Positions 1 to 9,068 are shown, counted from the first letter of the stretch. The stretch is 64,000 bases of DNA from DAIPXZ01 sp036782995 (GCA_036782995.1 DAIPXZ010000001.1:285307-349306), one strand, 5' to 3'. Notes: generated from the letters alone by a model not told the origin. Program-made: numbers and translations.

Positions 1-706
1 TCAAGGACATAATGCCGACAAAGAAAATAGTCGGCCAGAGATAGGCGAGCTTGATGCTAAAGAATCGGCGAACACTATTGGCACCATCCATTTTCGCCGA
101 TTCGAGAATCTCGACCGGTACGGCATTTATTGCCGAGAGGAAAAGCACCATGTTATAGCCTAAGTTTTTCCACAGGAAGAGAATTAGGATAACGATCTGA
201 CTCCAGCCAGACTTCATCCAATCAATTTTATCGATACCAAACCATCCAAGATAAGTGTTCAATGCTCCGCTATAGCTGAACATGACTTGCCAAATTAATA
301 CGATGGATGCGACAGGCACCATCATAGGGTTTAAAAGGATACTACGAAACATGCTGCGTCCCGGAATCTTCGCACTTAACAGGAGCGCGAGAAGAAGGGA
401 CAATATAACAGCCAATGGCACAGCAAGCGCCGCAAATATCAATGTGTTCTTTCCAGCCGTCTGAAAGGCCTGGTTATTCCAAACGCGCACGTAATTATCA
501 GTTCCTACGAATGTTGTATTCGTCGCACTTCGTTGAAAAGAATTGAATAGAATGATAATTATCGGTCCGAAGAAAAACAACATAACACCAATCAAACTTG
601 GTGCCAGATATCCCGTGAAAATAAACCATTCACGTATGCTCTTCTTCCTCTTACCACGGATTCTGCGTTGACGCGCCTTCTCCGGGTTATACTCATGTGT
701 AGCCAT
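1..706 (-). CDS. Sugar ABC transporter permease (MalF/UgpA type), 3' part outside window
   Basis: Inner-membrane subunit of a carbohydrate ABC importer. The frame reads leftwards from an ATG at 706 and is open to the window edge, so the C-terminus is missing; about 235 residues are visible. After a basic N-terminus (KARQRRIRGKRKK) come several membrane segments, then the cytoplasmic EAA loop (ESAKMDGANSVRRFF) that docks on the ATPase. This loop and the layout are typical of binding-protein-dependent permeases. The binding-protein gene lies 364 bp upstream on the same strand; a second permease probably follows beyond the edge. The sugar cannot be read from the sequence. Confidence 0.9.
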   Translation of the reverse strand, partial: MATHEYNPEKARQRRIRGKRKKSIREWFIFTGYLAPSLIGVMLFFFGPIIIILFNSFQRSATNTTFVGTDNYVRVWNNQAFQTAGKNTLIFAALAVPLAVILSLLLALLLSAKIPGRSMFRSILLNPMMVPVASIVLIWQVMFSYSGALNTYLGWFGIDKIDWMKSGWSQIVILILFLWKNLGYNMVLFLSAINAVPVEILESAKMDGANSVRRFFSIKLAYLWPTIFFVGIMSL

Positions 707-764
707 GTTGTTTTTGGTCCTTCTCTTGTTTTTCAGACGACATGTTCGTCATGTCTTTTCCGTC

Positions 765-793
765 TCTATGTTATAGACGAATGAAAATGTCAA
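765..793 (-). promoter_or_regulatory. Possible promoter for the permease
   Basis: Minus strand: a perfect -35 TTGACA (788-793), 17 bp, then a weak -10 CATAGA (765-770), ending about 60 bp before the permease start. A short inverted repeat (GACATG/CATGTC, 739-755) lies between it and the gene. The weak -10 keeps confidence low. The rest of 707-1070 holds only this and the hairpin at 977-1015. Confidence 0.35.
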
Positions 794-976
794 ATCGTGG
801 CAGAAAGTTGTAATCTTCCCGTACAGTCATCATTATATATGATAATTACTGTTTGACGTGACGGTTTTGTAATTTGTTGGCATTGTTTTGTCAAAAAAAG
901 TTTCTTTTTTGCGTCATTGCAGTTCCTGTGTTGCTTTATCATTTATTCAAAAATGATTTCTACAAGGGCAAAACGC

Positions 977-1015
977 AATGTTGATGGGCGTCTTTGCAAA
1001 CGGCCCATCAACATT
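977..1015 (-). terminator. Intercistronic stem-loop between binding protein and permease
   Basis: Perfect 13-bp inverted repeat (977-989 with 1003-1015) around a 13-nt loop, about 55 bp after the binding-protein stop. In the minus direction it is followed by GCGTTTTGCCC, a weak T tract. Such hairpins commonly end or stabilise the binding-protein transcript so that it is made in excess over the permeases; that role here is inferred. Confidence 0.65.
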
Positions 1016-1070
1016 TCATTCAATTTGCTATTTATGTTGCAAATGGTTTTCGACCCTTATCTGCTCCAGC

Positions 1071-3494
1071 TTAGTTGCGTTCATCCACAATCAATTGGAC
1101 GCGGTTTTGAATCGAAGAGGCAACTTCCTCCGCACTCTTTTGTCCGTTAAAGTATTGTGCTGCTTCTTCGGTAATGACAGCCATAATACTGACATCCGAA
1201 ATGCAGCGGGAAGATACGGCATTGATTACGCTGAGATAACGATCACAATCAGCCTGTGTTAACTTCGGCATGTCTTCACCGTAGGACATGTAATAGCCCG
1301 CGGTCTCCGCATTCTCCAGTGCTTGTGTAATTTGGTCATCTACTACAGAGCGGTCGAGCGCAATCGAATATGCATCAGCTGCGGCGTCTGCTTGTGCGTC
1401 CGGTGTTAGGAAGTAAGAAATGAAAGACCACGCCTCATCCTTATATTCGGTCATCGCCGACATCGCTAAAGAAAGTGTTGTCTGGCAAGAGAGTCCTGTT
1501 TTATCGGGATTTGGATATCCGAGATATGTCACTTCACCGTTGAATGTAATTTGATCATTCACTATCATGTCTGGCGAATAAAGATATGCATCCATCAACG
1601 CAAGAAGTCCGTTCTGTGCTAATGTATATGGATCTTGTCCGTCTTCACTGCCTGTAGTATAAGAAGTTGATATATCCTCATAGACAATAGGATCTCCACC
1701 GTAAGAGATCTCCGATGAATCCTGTCCGTATGTCTTGGCGAGATCCAGAAGCTTAATAAAGTCTTCGCTGTTAAAAGAAACTTCACCTGAGCCATAATTC
1801 ACGAAACTCGACATAGAGAAGCTAAGTGCATTACTAAGAATATTTTCTTGTGTAATGCCTGCGAAAGGAAGAACGCCTTCTGGCAAGGAGTTCACCATTT
1901 GGTTGAATTCGTCGACAGTCCATCCGGTACGGTCACCCACTAACACGGTTGATCCCATCAATCCGATAAGGTCAAACACAACCGGCATTTCATAGAGCTT
2001 GCCATCGGTTTCGAAAGCGCGTAGCACATTGTCAAAATAATCGTCTCTGTTGATTCCGTTTTCTCCATCCAAGTATGTATTTAAGTCTACTAAAATATCG
2101 TCTCTTTCAAATTGCGGATAAGTCGACATATTGACGAGAATATCGGCGCCTTCGCCTGCAACCATCTCCAGATAAATCTTATCAATAGCATCGCTATACA
2201 TGTTTGTCATATTGCCCGTTGAATCCGAGCTCTCTGCTAATCTCGAAGAATAATCATCAATATATATTCGAGCTGGCTTGCTCGTATCTTCGTTATAGAG
2301 TTCTACTTGCTCCATCAATATATCGCTATATGAAAGGCCAAAGCCTCCCAAAGTAAGAATCTGTTTGCCGGCATGCGGATTTTCATCCATCTTGGTCAGC
2401 TTAACCATTGTCACAACACCGATTTCGCGGTCAAGATCCGACGGATCACTCGTGAACTCGCCATATAAGGCAGTATCAATCTCATCTACAGGCACCCACT
2501 CTTGAGTGATAAAAACATGTTCAGTATCGCTTACAGGGAAGTAGCTCGCTCCGGCAAGCAACGAGCGGTTTGCATCGGTGCTGTTCCAGTTCATGACTTC
2601 AGCCAATGAATCATTCTCAATATCATAATTACATATACCATTTGATGTAACCACGTAGATTGCATTGTCACCTTGAATCGGGTTACCAGAATAAATCAAT
2701 TGTAGCGCAGGATGTGCCGTGCCAAGCTTCTGGCCGGCAAAATCGATTTCCTTCAATTCAGAAGTTGTCGAATCTTCACTCCAGCTCTGTGTCCAGACGT
2801 AAAACTTACCGTCAATCTTAAAAAGATAATCAGAAATATCGCTATCTTGAATATCGAAAAGAAGACTACCATTTGCGTCAATTACATACAGAGCACCATA
2901 GGAAAGAAGAATGAAGGAACCATCTTCACCTGGCATGATCTTGGAAAACCAAGCCGAGTTCGGATCGGAGATTCCGGAAATGGCCTTCGCCTCAGACAGT
3001 ACATTTCCTTCACTGTCTGTCTTTTCAATATAATAAACGCTGTTGTATTCTTCATCATATTCAACGAGAAGAGAAACAGTATTTCCATCGTTGTCCTTGC
3101 AACTTGCTGATGTATAACGATTTGAAGTTATATCATCCTCAGAAAACTGATAAGAAAGAAGTTCGCCGTCCAGAGAGAAATAGAAATCACCAGAGCGATA
3201 GAAATCGTTCCAGTCAAGATTTGGATCCTCATACATGTCTTCCGTCAAGTAATAGGAAATACTCGCTAGAACATGGATTTTATCGCCATCGAGTGTTGCC
3301 GATTCCAGGTAAATGCTATCAAGCTCTTTATCACTATCCAACGGAAATTGAAGAGAAACCGTACTATCTGCAAAAAACGGGTCCTCTTTCTTAATGACTT
3401 CGGCCTTGTACTTGTTCTTTTTGCAGGCGGCTAATCCAATAATCATGGTAAGTGCCAGCACAACTGCTAGGGATTTTTTCAGGAATGATTTCAT
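1071..3494 (-). CDS. Extracellular solute-binding lipoprotein, unusually long (807 aa)
   Basis: Lipid-anchored binding protein of the neighbouring sugar importer. The start chosen is the ATG at 3494 because AGGAGG (3501-3506) lies 6-7 nt upstream; the upstream in-frame ATG would translate this site as RRKK. A lipoprotein signal peptide ends in LAAC. Family 1 binding proteins are usually 400-450 aa. Here roughly residues 380-807 carry the binding-protein fold (GLSYSDILMEQVELYN onward, with Trp/Tyr-rich repeats near the end). Residues about 30-375 form an extra extracellular domain of short beta-strand-like repeats (GDGSFILLSYGALYVID, GKFYVW), resembling a propeller sensor. Its role is not known. 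Confidence 0.85.
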   Translation of the reverse strand: MKSFLKKSLAVVLALTMIIGLAACKKNKYKAEVIKKEDPFFADSTVSLQFPLDSDKELDSIYLESATLDGDKIHVLASISYYLTEDMYEDPNLDWNDFYRSGDFYFSLDGELLSYQFSEDDITSNRYTSASCKDNDGNTVSLLVEYDEEYNSVYYIEKTDSEGNVLSEAKAISGISDPNSAWFSKIMPGEDGSFILLSYGALYVIDANGSLLFDIQDSDISDYLFKIDGKFYVWTQSWSEDSTTSELKEIDFAGQKLGTAHPALQLIYSGNPIQGDNAIYVVTSNGICNYDIENDSLAEVMNWNSTDANRSLLAGASYFPVSDTEHVFITQEWVPVDEIDTALYGEFTSDPSDLDREIGVVTMVKLTKMDENPHAGKQILTLGGFGLSYSDILMEQVELYNEDTSKPARIYIDDYSSRLAESSDSTGNMTNMYSDAIDKIYLEMVAGEGADILVNMSTYPQFERDDILVDLNTYLDGENGINRDDYFDNVLRAFETDGKLYEMPVVFDLIGLMGSTVLVGDRTGWTVDEFNQMVNSLPEGVLPFAGITQENILSNALSFSMSSFVNYGSGEVSFNSEDFIKLLDLAKTYGQDSSEISYGGDPIVYEDISTSYTTGSEDGQDPYTLAQNGLLALMDAYLYSPDMIVNDQITFNGEVTYLGYPNPDKTGLSCQTTLSLAMSAMTEYKDEAWSFISYFLTPDAQADAAADAYSIALDRSVVDDQITQALENAETAGYYMSYGEDMPKLTQADCDRYLSVINAVSSRCISDVSIMAVITEEAAQYFNGQKSAEEVASSIQNRVQLIVDERN

Positions 3495-3652
3495 TTTTTT
3501 CCTCCTCATATTTGCAAGTATCGTTTTATCAGTGTTCTTATCACGTCATTTGATGAAAACACGAACATCTGAACGGGCATTGTATAAAGATAATCCATTA
3601 AGCAGACGATTGATCTTCTCTTTCTGTTGCAAAAAGCAATTCAGACAAAAAC

Positions 3653-3658
3653 ATTATA
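3653..3658 (-). promoter_or_regulatory. Possible -10 box for the binding-protein gene
   Basis: Perfect TATAAT on the minus strand about 160 nt upstream of the lipoprotein start. No recognisable -35 is seen at 16-18 bp, so this is tentative. Otherwise 3495-3718 shows nothing clear. Confidence 0.3.
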
Positions 3659-3718
3659 TACTATTTTTTTCGTGATATTTTTGTGAAAAGGAATCTTAAT
3701 CAGTGGGATGCAGTCTTG

Positions 3719-4777
3719 TTATGCTAATTCAAGATGAATTTTCTCCTGCGCCATCGAAAGTCTGACTCCTCCCGGGAAGGATGCTTTCAGTATGAAAATC
3801 TTCCCCATATGTGATGCCAAATATGCCGAGGATGCGCTAAGACTAAGCTTCTCACCGCTTTGTAAGGAATGCATCGTTCGGAATAGCTGCGGTTCGATTT
3901 TCCGCAAGTCGGAGATGTCGATAGCCGTGACACCAATATTTAGGCGACGGGCCAACGAAATAACAGATGGTTCGCGAGATTCAAAAACGGATGTCGCAAC
4001 GGTAGATACCGCTTCAGGCATCAAGGCCTGTCTCGATAACGCTTGAAGAACCGATTCGTACACATAATCGGAATTCGTTTTGGAGCTTATCTCGATGCCA
4101 ATAGCAATCGAGCGTGGAACAAGCACGAGTACATTGTCGGGATATCCGCCTTCCGAAGGGGTAATTAACTCGTGTGATGTTACGAAAACAGTAGGAATAC
4201 CCTCTTCTACCGCCTTTGAATAGGCACAGCGAATCGGCCGTGGATCTCCGGAAGCAATCAGCTGAATCGGTATGTTTTCCGGATCTACGCCATGATTTGA
4301 AATGGTGATTGGCCATTCCGATATCCATGAAACGGTCACGGACTTATCAATAAGCTCTTGAATGACTGATATCGCGTGGGGATTCATGACGGCTAAATGA
4401 AAATCATCAATAAACCGTTGTACATCTATCTTTTCTTCGACTGGTGATATGCCTTCGTCCACTACATGCGCGCCCAACAACGTGCCAAGCTCTCTAGCGG
4501 CTTCCATAACAAGTCCACCCATTCCGATTTGGAAAGGAATCACATTTTTTCCACTCGTATCGATAACAATGATGCCCGCCTTTCGGCCGAGTATGCTTTT
4601 ATTGTCAGAGAAGAGACGTGCGGCAACAGGCACAGAAGCGATGATAACCAATATATCCTTTGCCGATAATTCTTCACAATGGTCGATGTCTTTCACGATT
4701 TCAACACTGATTTTTGATGCAATTTTATCGGCAATCTTACGGCCATTTGTGGTTAAGCAAAATATGTAAACCTTCAT
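3719..4777 (-). CDS. CbiG-like protein (cobalamin-biosynthesis-type), orphan
   Basis: 352-aa protein with the two-part layout of CbiG (cobalt-precorrin-5A hydrolase). An N-terminal domain starts MKVYIFCLTTNGRKIA and includes GRKAGIIVIDTSG. A C-terminal domain starts at VLVLVPRSIAIGIEI and includes STVATSVFESREPSVISLA. The usual GHxGGAN stretch reads GMGGLVME, so a conserved part is altered. The start is taken at 4777 because it overlaps the upstream stop as ATGA; an ATG at 4795 sits directly on the GGAGG site. No other cobalamin gene is nearby, and it is translationally coupled to a c-di-GMP gene. Either a lone salvage-pathway enzyme or a repurposed relative; family assignment is more secure than function. 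Confidence 0.6.
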   Translation of the reverse strand: MKVYIFCLTTNGRKIADKIASKISVEIVKDIDHCEELSAKDILVIIASVPVAARLFSDNKSILGRKAGIIVIDTSGKNVIPFQIGMGGLVMEAARELGTLLGAHVVDEGISPVEEKIDVQRFIDDFHLAVMNPHAISVIQELIDKSVTVSWISEWPITISNHGVDPENIPIQLIASGDPRPIRCAYSKAVEEGIPTVFVTSHELITPSEGGYPDNVLVLVPRSIAIGIEISSKTNSDYVYESVLQALSRQALMPEAVSTVATSVFESREPSVISLARRLNIGVTAIDISDLRKIEPQLFRTMHSLQSGEKLSLSASSAYLASHMGKIFILKASFPGGVRLSMAQEKIHLELA

Positions 4778-6252
4778 AATAGCGGAATATCCCATCCTCC
4801 TAAGATTTCATCTTCTCCAATCGGAGTTGATAATAAGTTCCCTTGAATCGAGTCGCATTCATTTTCCTTGAGGAAAGATAATTGATCATGCGTCTCTACG
4901 CCTTCTGCCATGACTTGAATCTTTAAGACATGGGCTACATGAATAATCAAGCGTAACAAATCGTCATTTTCGGTGCCAGATTCGCCGAGAGATTTAACGA
5001 AGGTCTGGTCAATTTTTACCGTTTCAATCGGTAGCTCCCGTAAATAATGAATCGAAGAATAACCCGTGCCGAAGTCGTCGAGATAGATATGAAAACCCAT
5101 CTGCTGCAGGCGTGCCAAAACATCGGCATTGCTTTTCAGTGATGTAATGAGTGATGTCTCCGTAAGCTCAAGTCCAATCCACGAGGGAACGACATTGGCC
5201 TTTCCGACGATACCGACAATCGTGTCAAAAAAGTCTTGCTGCACGATTTGCACGGCCGAAACATTGACCGATACCACGATATCCGTATCCGACTTCTCAT
5301 TGACCTTCTTCGCAAATACACATGCGGTTTCAAGCACCCAATTGTCGACGGCAATAATTTGTCCCGTCTTTTCGATAATCGGGATGAAAACACTCGGAGG
5401 AATGAGTCCTTCGTCTGGGTCTTCCCAACGTATCAAGGCTTCGTATCCGATAAGCTTTTGTCGCGAAAAGTCAATTTGCGGCTGATAAACCAAGTGAAAC
5501 TGGTTATTCTCAAGCGCGAGCGGAACCTTGTTTTGGATGCGTGACACTTGCATTAATTCGTCATTCATGGATGAATCATAGAAGGTGTAACGATTCTTTC
5601 CGTCGCGTTTCGCCTCATAGAGTGCAAGATCTGCATTCGTTACTAAATCGAAGATATCGTTGGTATCCTGTGGAAAACGAGAGATGCCGATTGATGCCGT
5701 CGGATATAGATATGATCCATCGATTTCAAATTGTGAATTGAAAATCTCCTGAATCTGTCCTGCCAAAGCCTCGGTACGTGTGCGCGTCATTGGATTGGAA
5801 ATAACGGCAACAAACTCATCACCACCCAATCGCGCTACATAGACGTCTTCATTCTCGATTGCAATCGCTATCAAACGTCCGGCAATCGCGCATAGGAGCG
5901 CGTCGCCGCTTCTGTAGCCGAGGGTTTCATTGACGAGTTTAAAGTCATCGATATCGATATAGATAATGGAGGCTTCTGATACTCTCGGGCGCTCATTCTC
6001 TTGCGCAACGGCATCATGTACACTCGCTTCCTTAATCTCAGCAAGTTTTTGGTAGAAATGTGCACGATTCGGAAGACCGGTTAATGCATCTGTAAAAGCC
6101 GAATCGGAAAGGCTCCTATTTTCAGTAACGAGGGAATTCACTTGCTTTCGTAATATGGCTGAATAAAGAGCCAAAGCAAGCATCAGCAAAAGTGCAACGC
6201 CAAGCGCGACCCATGTGCTGATATTGGCAGATGAAATAGCCATGATTATCAT
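4774..6252 (-). CDS. GGDEF-EAL cyclic-di-GMP signalling protein, membrane anchored
   Basis: 492-aa bifunctional-type c-di-GMP enzyme. One N-terminal membrane helix (ISTWVALGVALLLMLALALY) is followed by a GGDEF domain with an intact RLGGDEF active site near residue 145, and then an EAL domain with YEALIRW (near 268), ELTET, DDFGTGYSS, TVKIDQTF and AEGVET. All main EAL metal-site motifs appear intact. The final motif reads QGNLLSTP rather than the usual QGYLFSKP. Either synthesis, breakdown or both are possible from sequence. A second in-frame ATG at 6243 is an alternative start; neither has a strong ribosome site. Its stop overlaps the CbiG-like gene start. Confidence 0.93.
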   Translation of the reverse strand: MIIMAISSANISTWVALGVALLLMLALALYSAILRKQVNSLVTENRSLSDSAFTDALTGLPNRAHFYQKLAEIKEASVHDAVAQENERPRVSEASIIYIDIDDFKLVNETLGYRSGDALLCAIAGRLIAIAIENEDVYVARLGGDEFVAVISNPMTRTRTEALAGQIQEIFNSQFEIDGSYLYPTASIGISRFPQDTNDIFDLVTNADLALYEAKRDGKNRYTFYDSSMNDELMQVSRIQNKVPLALENNQFHLVYQPQIDFSRQKLIGYEALIRWEDPDEGLIPPSVFIPIIEKTGQIIAVDNWVLETACVFAKKVNEKSDTDIVVSVNVSAVQIVQQDFFDTIVGIVGKANVVPSWIGLELTETSLITSLKSNADVLARLQQMGFHIYLDDFGTGYSSIHYLRELPIETVKIDQTFVKSLGESGTENDDLLRLIIHVAHVLKIQVMAEGVETHDQLSFLKENECDSIQGNLLSTPIGEDEILGGWDIPLL

Positions 6253-6290
6253 TGCCTGCGCCCCCCATTCCGCAAAAATTTGTCTTTTTT

Positions 6291-6296
6291 ATTATA
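6291..6296 (-). promoter_or_regulatory. Probable -10 box for the GGDEF-EAL operon
   Basis: TATAAT on the minus strand about 40 nt upstream of the GGDEF-EAL start. The -35 region (TTCTTT at about 17 bp) is a poor match. Confidence 0.4.
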
Positions 6297-6384
6297 GCAA
6301 TAAATAGAGAAGTAAAGAAGTCCTATATTTCACGAAGTATTGTGTTTTTTTGCGTCTCCCGTCTCAAAAATGCAATATAGAGGA

Positions 6385-7986
6385 TTAAAAATGCTCGGCA
6401 TGCTCCAGAAGTCCACGACACATCCACAGAACGAAAAGGGATAACAAAAGATTGTACACGCCGACGATGACATAGGCTAAAAGAACACTCATAGGGTTAA
6501 CTGCGTAGAAAAGCACACCGAGTCCAAATCCGATGGCGATGCCAGGGCCCAGAAGTAAGATGGCGGAGACCGAGTAAAGCCATGTTTGTAAGTATTTTGC
6601 TGTCGACGGTCCGAGCATGCGAAGTGAAAGCACATTCATTGAACCATATATTTGTGAAAGTGTTGCATACAAGAAGGTTGCACATAAAACATAGGGAACC
6701 GAAAGATTTGCAATAAACGATATGATGGAAAAAGAAATCAATCCTTCCAATAGCGACTTAAAAACAGATGCCAAATTTGCATAGAAAAGCTTCGACATAG
6801 CCGAGCCAGGCACAGTGTAGATGTAAGGCTTTTTTAGTTCCGCGGCGAATCGTCCAACTGCCGTTTGAATATAGAGAACGAAGCTTAGTCCAGCGAAGCC
6901 AATGATTTGTGCGATGAAAACATACATGCTCTTTTCGACCTGGTCTTTCAATATGACCGCTAAAATGAGTGCCGCCACACAGGTCACAAGCGAGCCTTTG
7001 TCCAAAACAAGTCCGAGGCTTCGTCGTTGCTCCGTCAAATGCCGGAAGAAAAATACACTCTCTCCGGTCCCCTTCCCGACAAGTCCCGAGCGACCGACAT
7101 GGGAATTGTCCTCATCCTCAGATAAGGTGACTTCGCCATTTGCCGCTAGTGTAAGGCGAAAAGATTTTTCTGTGGAAGCCAAAACGTCTTCGAAAAAATC
7201 ACTTTCCATTCGCGAAACAAGAACAATGCCAAGCGTCGGGAAAAAGACCGTCAGCAGGAAGAAAACCAGCGCAATCCGATACTCACCATTCATGATATTG
7301 GTCATCATGCCGACCAGCCAACCACTTATTGGCGTGATTTGCATCAATGGATCATTGAGATAATTCACAAACGTGCCTATTGATGCGCCCTTTGCCAAAA
7401 GGTTGACAATTAATCCGCCTGCCCATATGACAAGGACAGCATAGAGGAACCATGTAGAAAGCAATCGAATCGTTGGATGATTTGCGGTCAACGAGTAAAT
7501 TGTCAGAGACAAGACCGACATCGCAATCATGAGCATAAAACAAGAGAGAAAAAAGGATACCAGGTCACGCGTATCGAAGCCGAGATAGGTGTGCAAAGTC
7601 GGGATTTGAAAAAACAGAATTACCGCGAGCAAAAAGCTCGTGCCTAATTGTTTCACCAACCCATAAAACAGGATTGTGCGCGGTGAAATAGGTGCTTTGA
7701 AGAGCATATTTACATCGCCCATTTGGAAAAATGTACTACCGGACTTCAGTCCCGTCATTATACTCATGACGACAAGAAATGAATAAACCAAAAATGTGCC
7801 TGCCGTAAAATAGGTCATCGCATTAGAAATCACGTGCCCTTCTGTGCCCTCTGTAGCCGGTGTCATCATGGTGATTACGGCGGACAAGGCAAAAATCCCC
7901 AGACAAATGCAAAGAAGCGGCTTCTTCAGCATCTCCTTGACTCTGTTCTTGAAAGCGGTCCAGAGAAGAAAAATGCACGCATTCAT
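6385..7986 (-). CDS. ABC exporter membrane subunit (putative ABC exporter family)
   Basis: 533-aa polytopic membrane protein, about 12 predicted hydrophobic segments in two halves separated by a charged cytosolic stretch (VLASTEKSFRLTL to TEQRRSLG). It has no ATPase motifs. It begins 3 nt after the stop of the ATPase gene, so the two form one operon and presumably one exporter. Size and composition match the clostridial 'putative ABC exporter' proteins; the substrate is not known for this family. The motif KAPISPRTILFYG resembles the conserved N-terminal part of those proteins. Confidence 0.75.
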   Translation of the reverse strand: MNACIFLLWTAFKNRVKEMLKKPLLCICLGIFALSAVITMMTPATEGTEGHVISNAMTYFTAGTFLVYSFLVVMSIMTGLKSGSTFFQMGDVNMLFKAPISPRTILFYGLVKQLGTSFLLAVILFFQIPTLHTYLGFDTRDLVSFFLSCFMLMIAMSVLSLTIYSLTANHPTIRLLSTWFLYAVLVIWAGGLIVNLLAKGASIGTFVNYLNDPLMQITPISGWLVGMMTNIMNGEYRIALVFFLLTVFFPTLGIVLVSRMESDFFEDVLASTEKSFRLTLAANGEVTLSEDEDNSHVGRSGLVGKGTGESVFFFRHLTEQRRSLGLVLDKGSLVTCVAALILAVILKDQVEKSMYVFIAQIIGFAGLSFVLYIQTAVGRFAAELKKPYIYTVPGSAMSKLFYANLASVFKSLLEGLISFSIISFIANLSVPYVLCATFLYATLSQIYGSMNVLSLRMLGPSTAKYLQTWLYSVSAILLLGPGIAIGFGLGVLFYAVNPMSVLLAYVIVGVYNLLLSLFVLWMCRGLLEHAEHF

Positions 7987-7989
7987 AGG

Positions 7990-8757
7990 CTATGTTCCTC
8001 TTTTATCAGAGTCGCCGGTATGATCTTCGTCGTCATCCCAATCTCCGTTTGCAATGGATTCCGTCGCGGCAAAGAATATGCGTTCAAGCGATTCCTGCCA
8101 TACACCCCTGAAGTCTTCTTTGGCATGTGACGCCACGATGCGGCCCTTCATGAGGATAAAGGCCTTATCCCAAATGCCCTCCACGCTGTCTATCATATGT
8201 GTGGACACCAAAATGGCTGTGCCTTGCTCCTTCAATTCGAGAATCAACGCCTTAATCTGCTTGATTGCATACGGATCGAGTCCAACTAATGGTTCATCCA
8301 ATAACAGCATTTGCGGACGCGGCAATAGCGCGCAAATAATCGATATCTTCTGTTGCATGCCCTTGGATAAATTTTTCGCCAGAGAATCACGTTTTTCGGT
8401 CAATTGGAAACGTTGCATTAATTCCTCGGCGTATTCCATGGAGGATTCGTAATCTAGCTTATAGGCTCGGATGATAAATTCAAAGTGCTCCCCTACGGTT
8501 AAAAGCTCATATGGCGCCGGCATTTCCGGCACGTAGCCGATAATGCGCTTGGCATCCGAGGTCTTATTGGAAAAACCGCCGATTGTAATCTCGCCTTCGA
8601 AACGCAGCAAGCCCAAAATGCATTTAATCGCGGTTGATTTACCGGCTCCGTTCGGTCCCAAAAGCACACCAATTTCTCCCTTCTCTAAAGAAAAAGAGAC
8701 CTCTCGGTTGGCGTACATTTTGCCGTATTTTTTCGTGAGCTTTGATACGACGAGCAT
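7990..8757 (-). CDS. ABC transporter ATP-binding protein
   Basis: 255-aa ATPase: Walker A GPNGAGKST near residues 34-42, signature LSKGMQQK near 133, Walker B MLLLDEPLVGLD near 150, and the switch His in VSTHMID. It drives the membrane subunit encoded immediately downstream. The C-terminal tail is acidic (DWDDDEDHTGDSD), an extension without known role. The ribosome site (AAGGGTG, about 10 nt away) is weak. Confidence 0.92.
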   Translation of the reverse strand: MLVVSKLTKKYGKMYANREVSFSLEKGEIGVLLGPNGAGKSTAIKCILGLLRFEGEITIGGFSNKTSDAKRIIGYVPEMPAPYELLTVGEHFEFIIRAYKLDYESSMEYAEELMQRFQLTEKRDSLAKNLSKGMQQKISIICALLPRPQMLLLDEPLVGLDPYAIKQIKALILELKEQGTAILVSTHMIDSVEGIWDKAFILMKGRIVASHAKEDFRGVWQESLERIFFAATESIANGDWDDDEDHTGDSDKRGT

Positions 8758-8798
8758 CGAATCTTTGCACCCTTCATTTTCTATTGCTTATGTATAGT

Positions 8799-8828
8799 AT
8801 TAGACACGATTAGAAAGATGAATGTCAA
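8799..8828 (-). promoter_or_regulatory. Promoter of the ABC exporter operon
   Basis: Minus strand: -35 TTGACA (8823-8828), 18 bp, -10 TCTAAT (8799-8804), about 40 nt before the ATPase start. A small inverted repeat GAACG/CGTTC (8832-8849) lies immediately upstream of the -35 and could be a regulator site. Confidence 0.55.
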
Positions 8829-8860
8829 GAAGAACGGACATATTCGTTCGACGAAATGAG

Positions 8861-8894
8861 CAAAGAACAACCGCGAGCGAGGGAGAGCTCGCGG
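8861..8894 (-). terminator. Rho-independent terminator of the candidate ncRNA
   Basis: Minus strand: 8-bp stem CCGCGAGC/GCTCGCGG (8887-8894 with 8871-8878), 8-nt loop, then TTGTTCTTTG. Confidence 0.85.
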
Positions 8895-9056
8895 CTGTCT
8901 TTTAGGTAACCATTCTGGATAGCGGCGGCGTCCATCCTGCGCCGCCTCTTGCGTCCCTTTCCCATCCTTCGAGGTCCCGCCGAACTTATCGGCCGTCAGT
9001 CCCTCTCGTTTGTGTCGAAGCCCTGTTGTTCCCCGTAAAAGGTCTTCCTCTTTTAC
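8861..9056 (-). ncRNA. Candidate structured non-coding RNA, about 195 nt, family not identified
   Basis: A self-contained minus-strand transcription unit. A perfect -10 (TATAAT, 9063-9068) predicts a start near 9056, exactly where a 7-bp hairpin begins (GTAAAAG/CTTTTAC, arms 9050-9056 and 9035-9041). Inside are further local stems: GCCGA/TCGGC (around a TAAGT loop) and GGCGGCG/CGCCGCC. The unit ends in a GC-rich hairpin and T-rich run (8861-8894). The region is much more GC-rich than its flanks. The 145-codon open frame across it has no ribosome site and no recognisable protein. I do not recognise the signatures of tmRNA, SRP RNA or RNase P; a raiA-type or 6S-type RNA is not excluded. Confidence 0.6.
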
Positions 9057-9062
9057 AATTTC

Positions 9063-9068
9063 ATTATA
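9063..9068 (-). promoter_or_regulatory. -10 box of the candidate ncRNA
   Basis: Perfect TATAAT on the minus strand, 7 nt upstream of the first base of the ncRNA's 5' hairpin. The -35 region is not clear (TTGTTC lies too close at 11 bp). Confidence 0.55.

Noticed and set aside
8861..9056. tmRNA or c-di-GMP riboswitch
   Set aside because: GGGG..TTCGAC and GGGACGCAA fragments occur, but no tRNA-like end or tag frame, and the GEMM core is not complete; a terminator ends it with no gene in phase.
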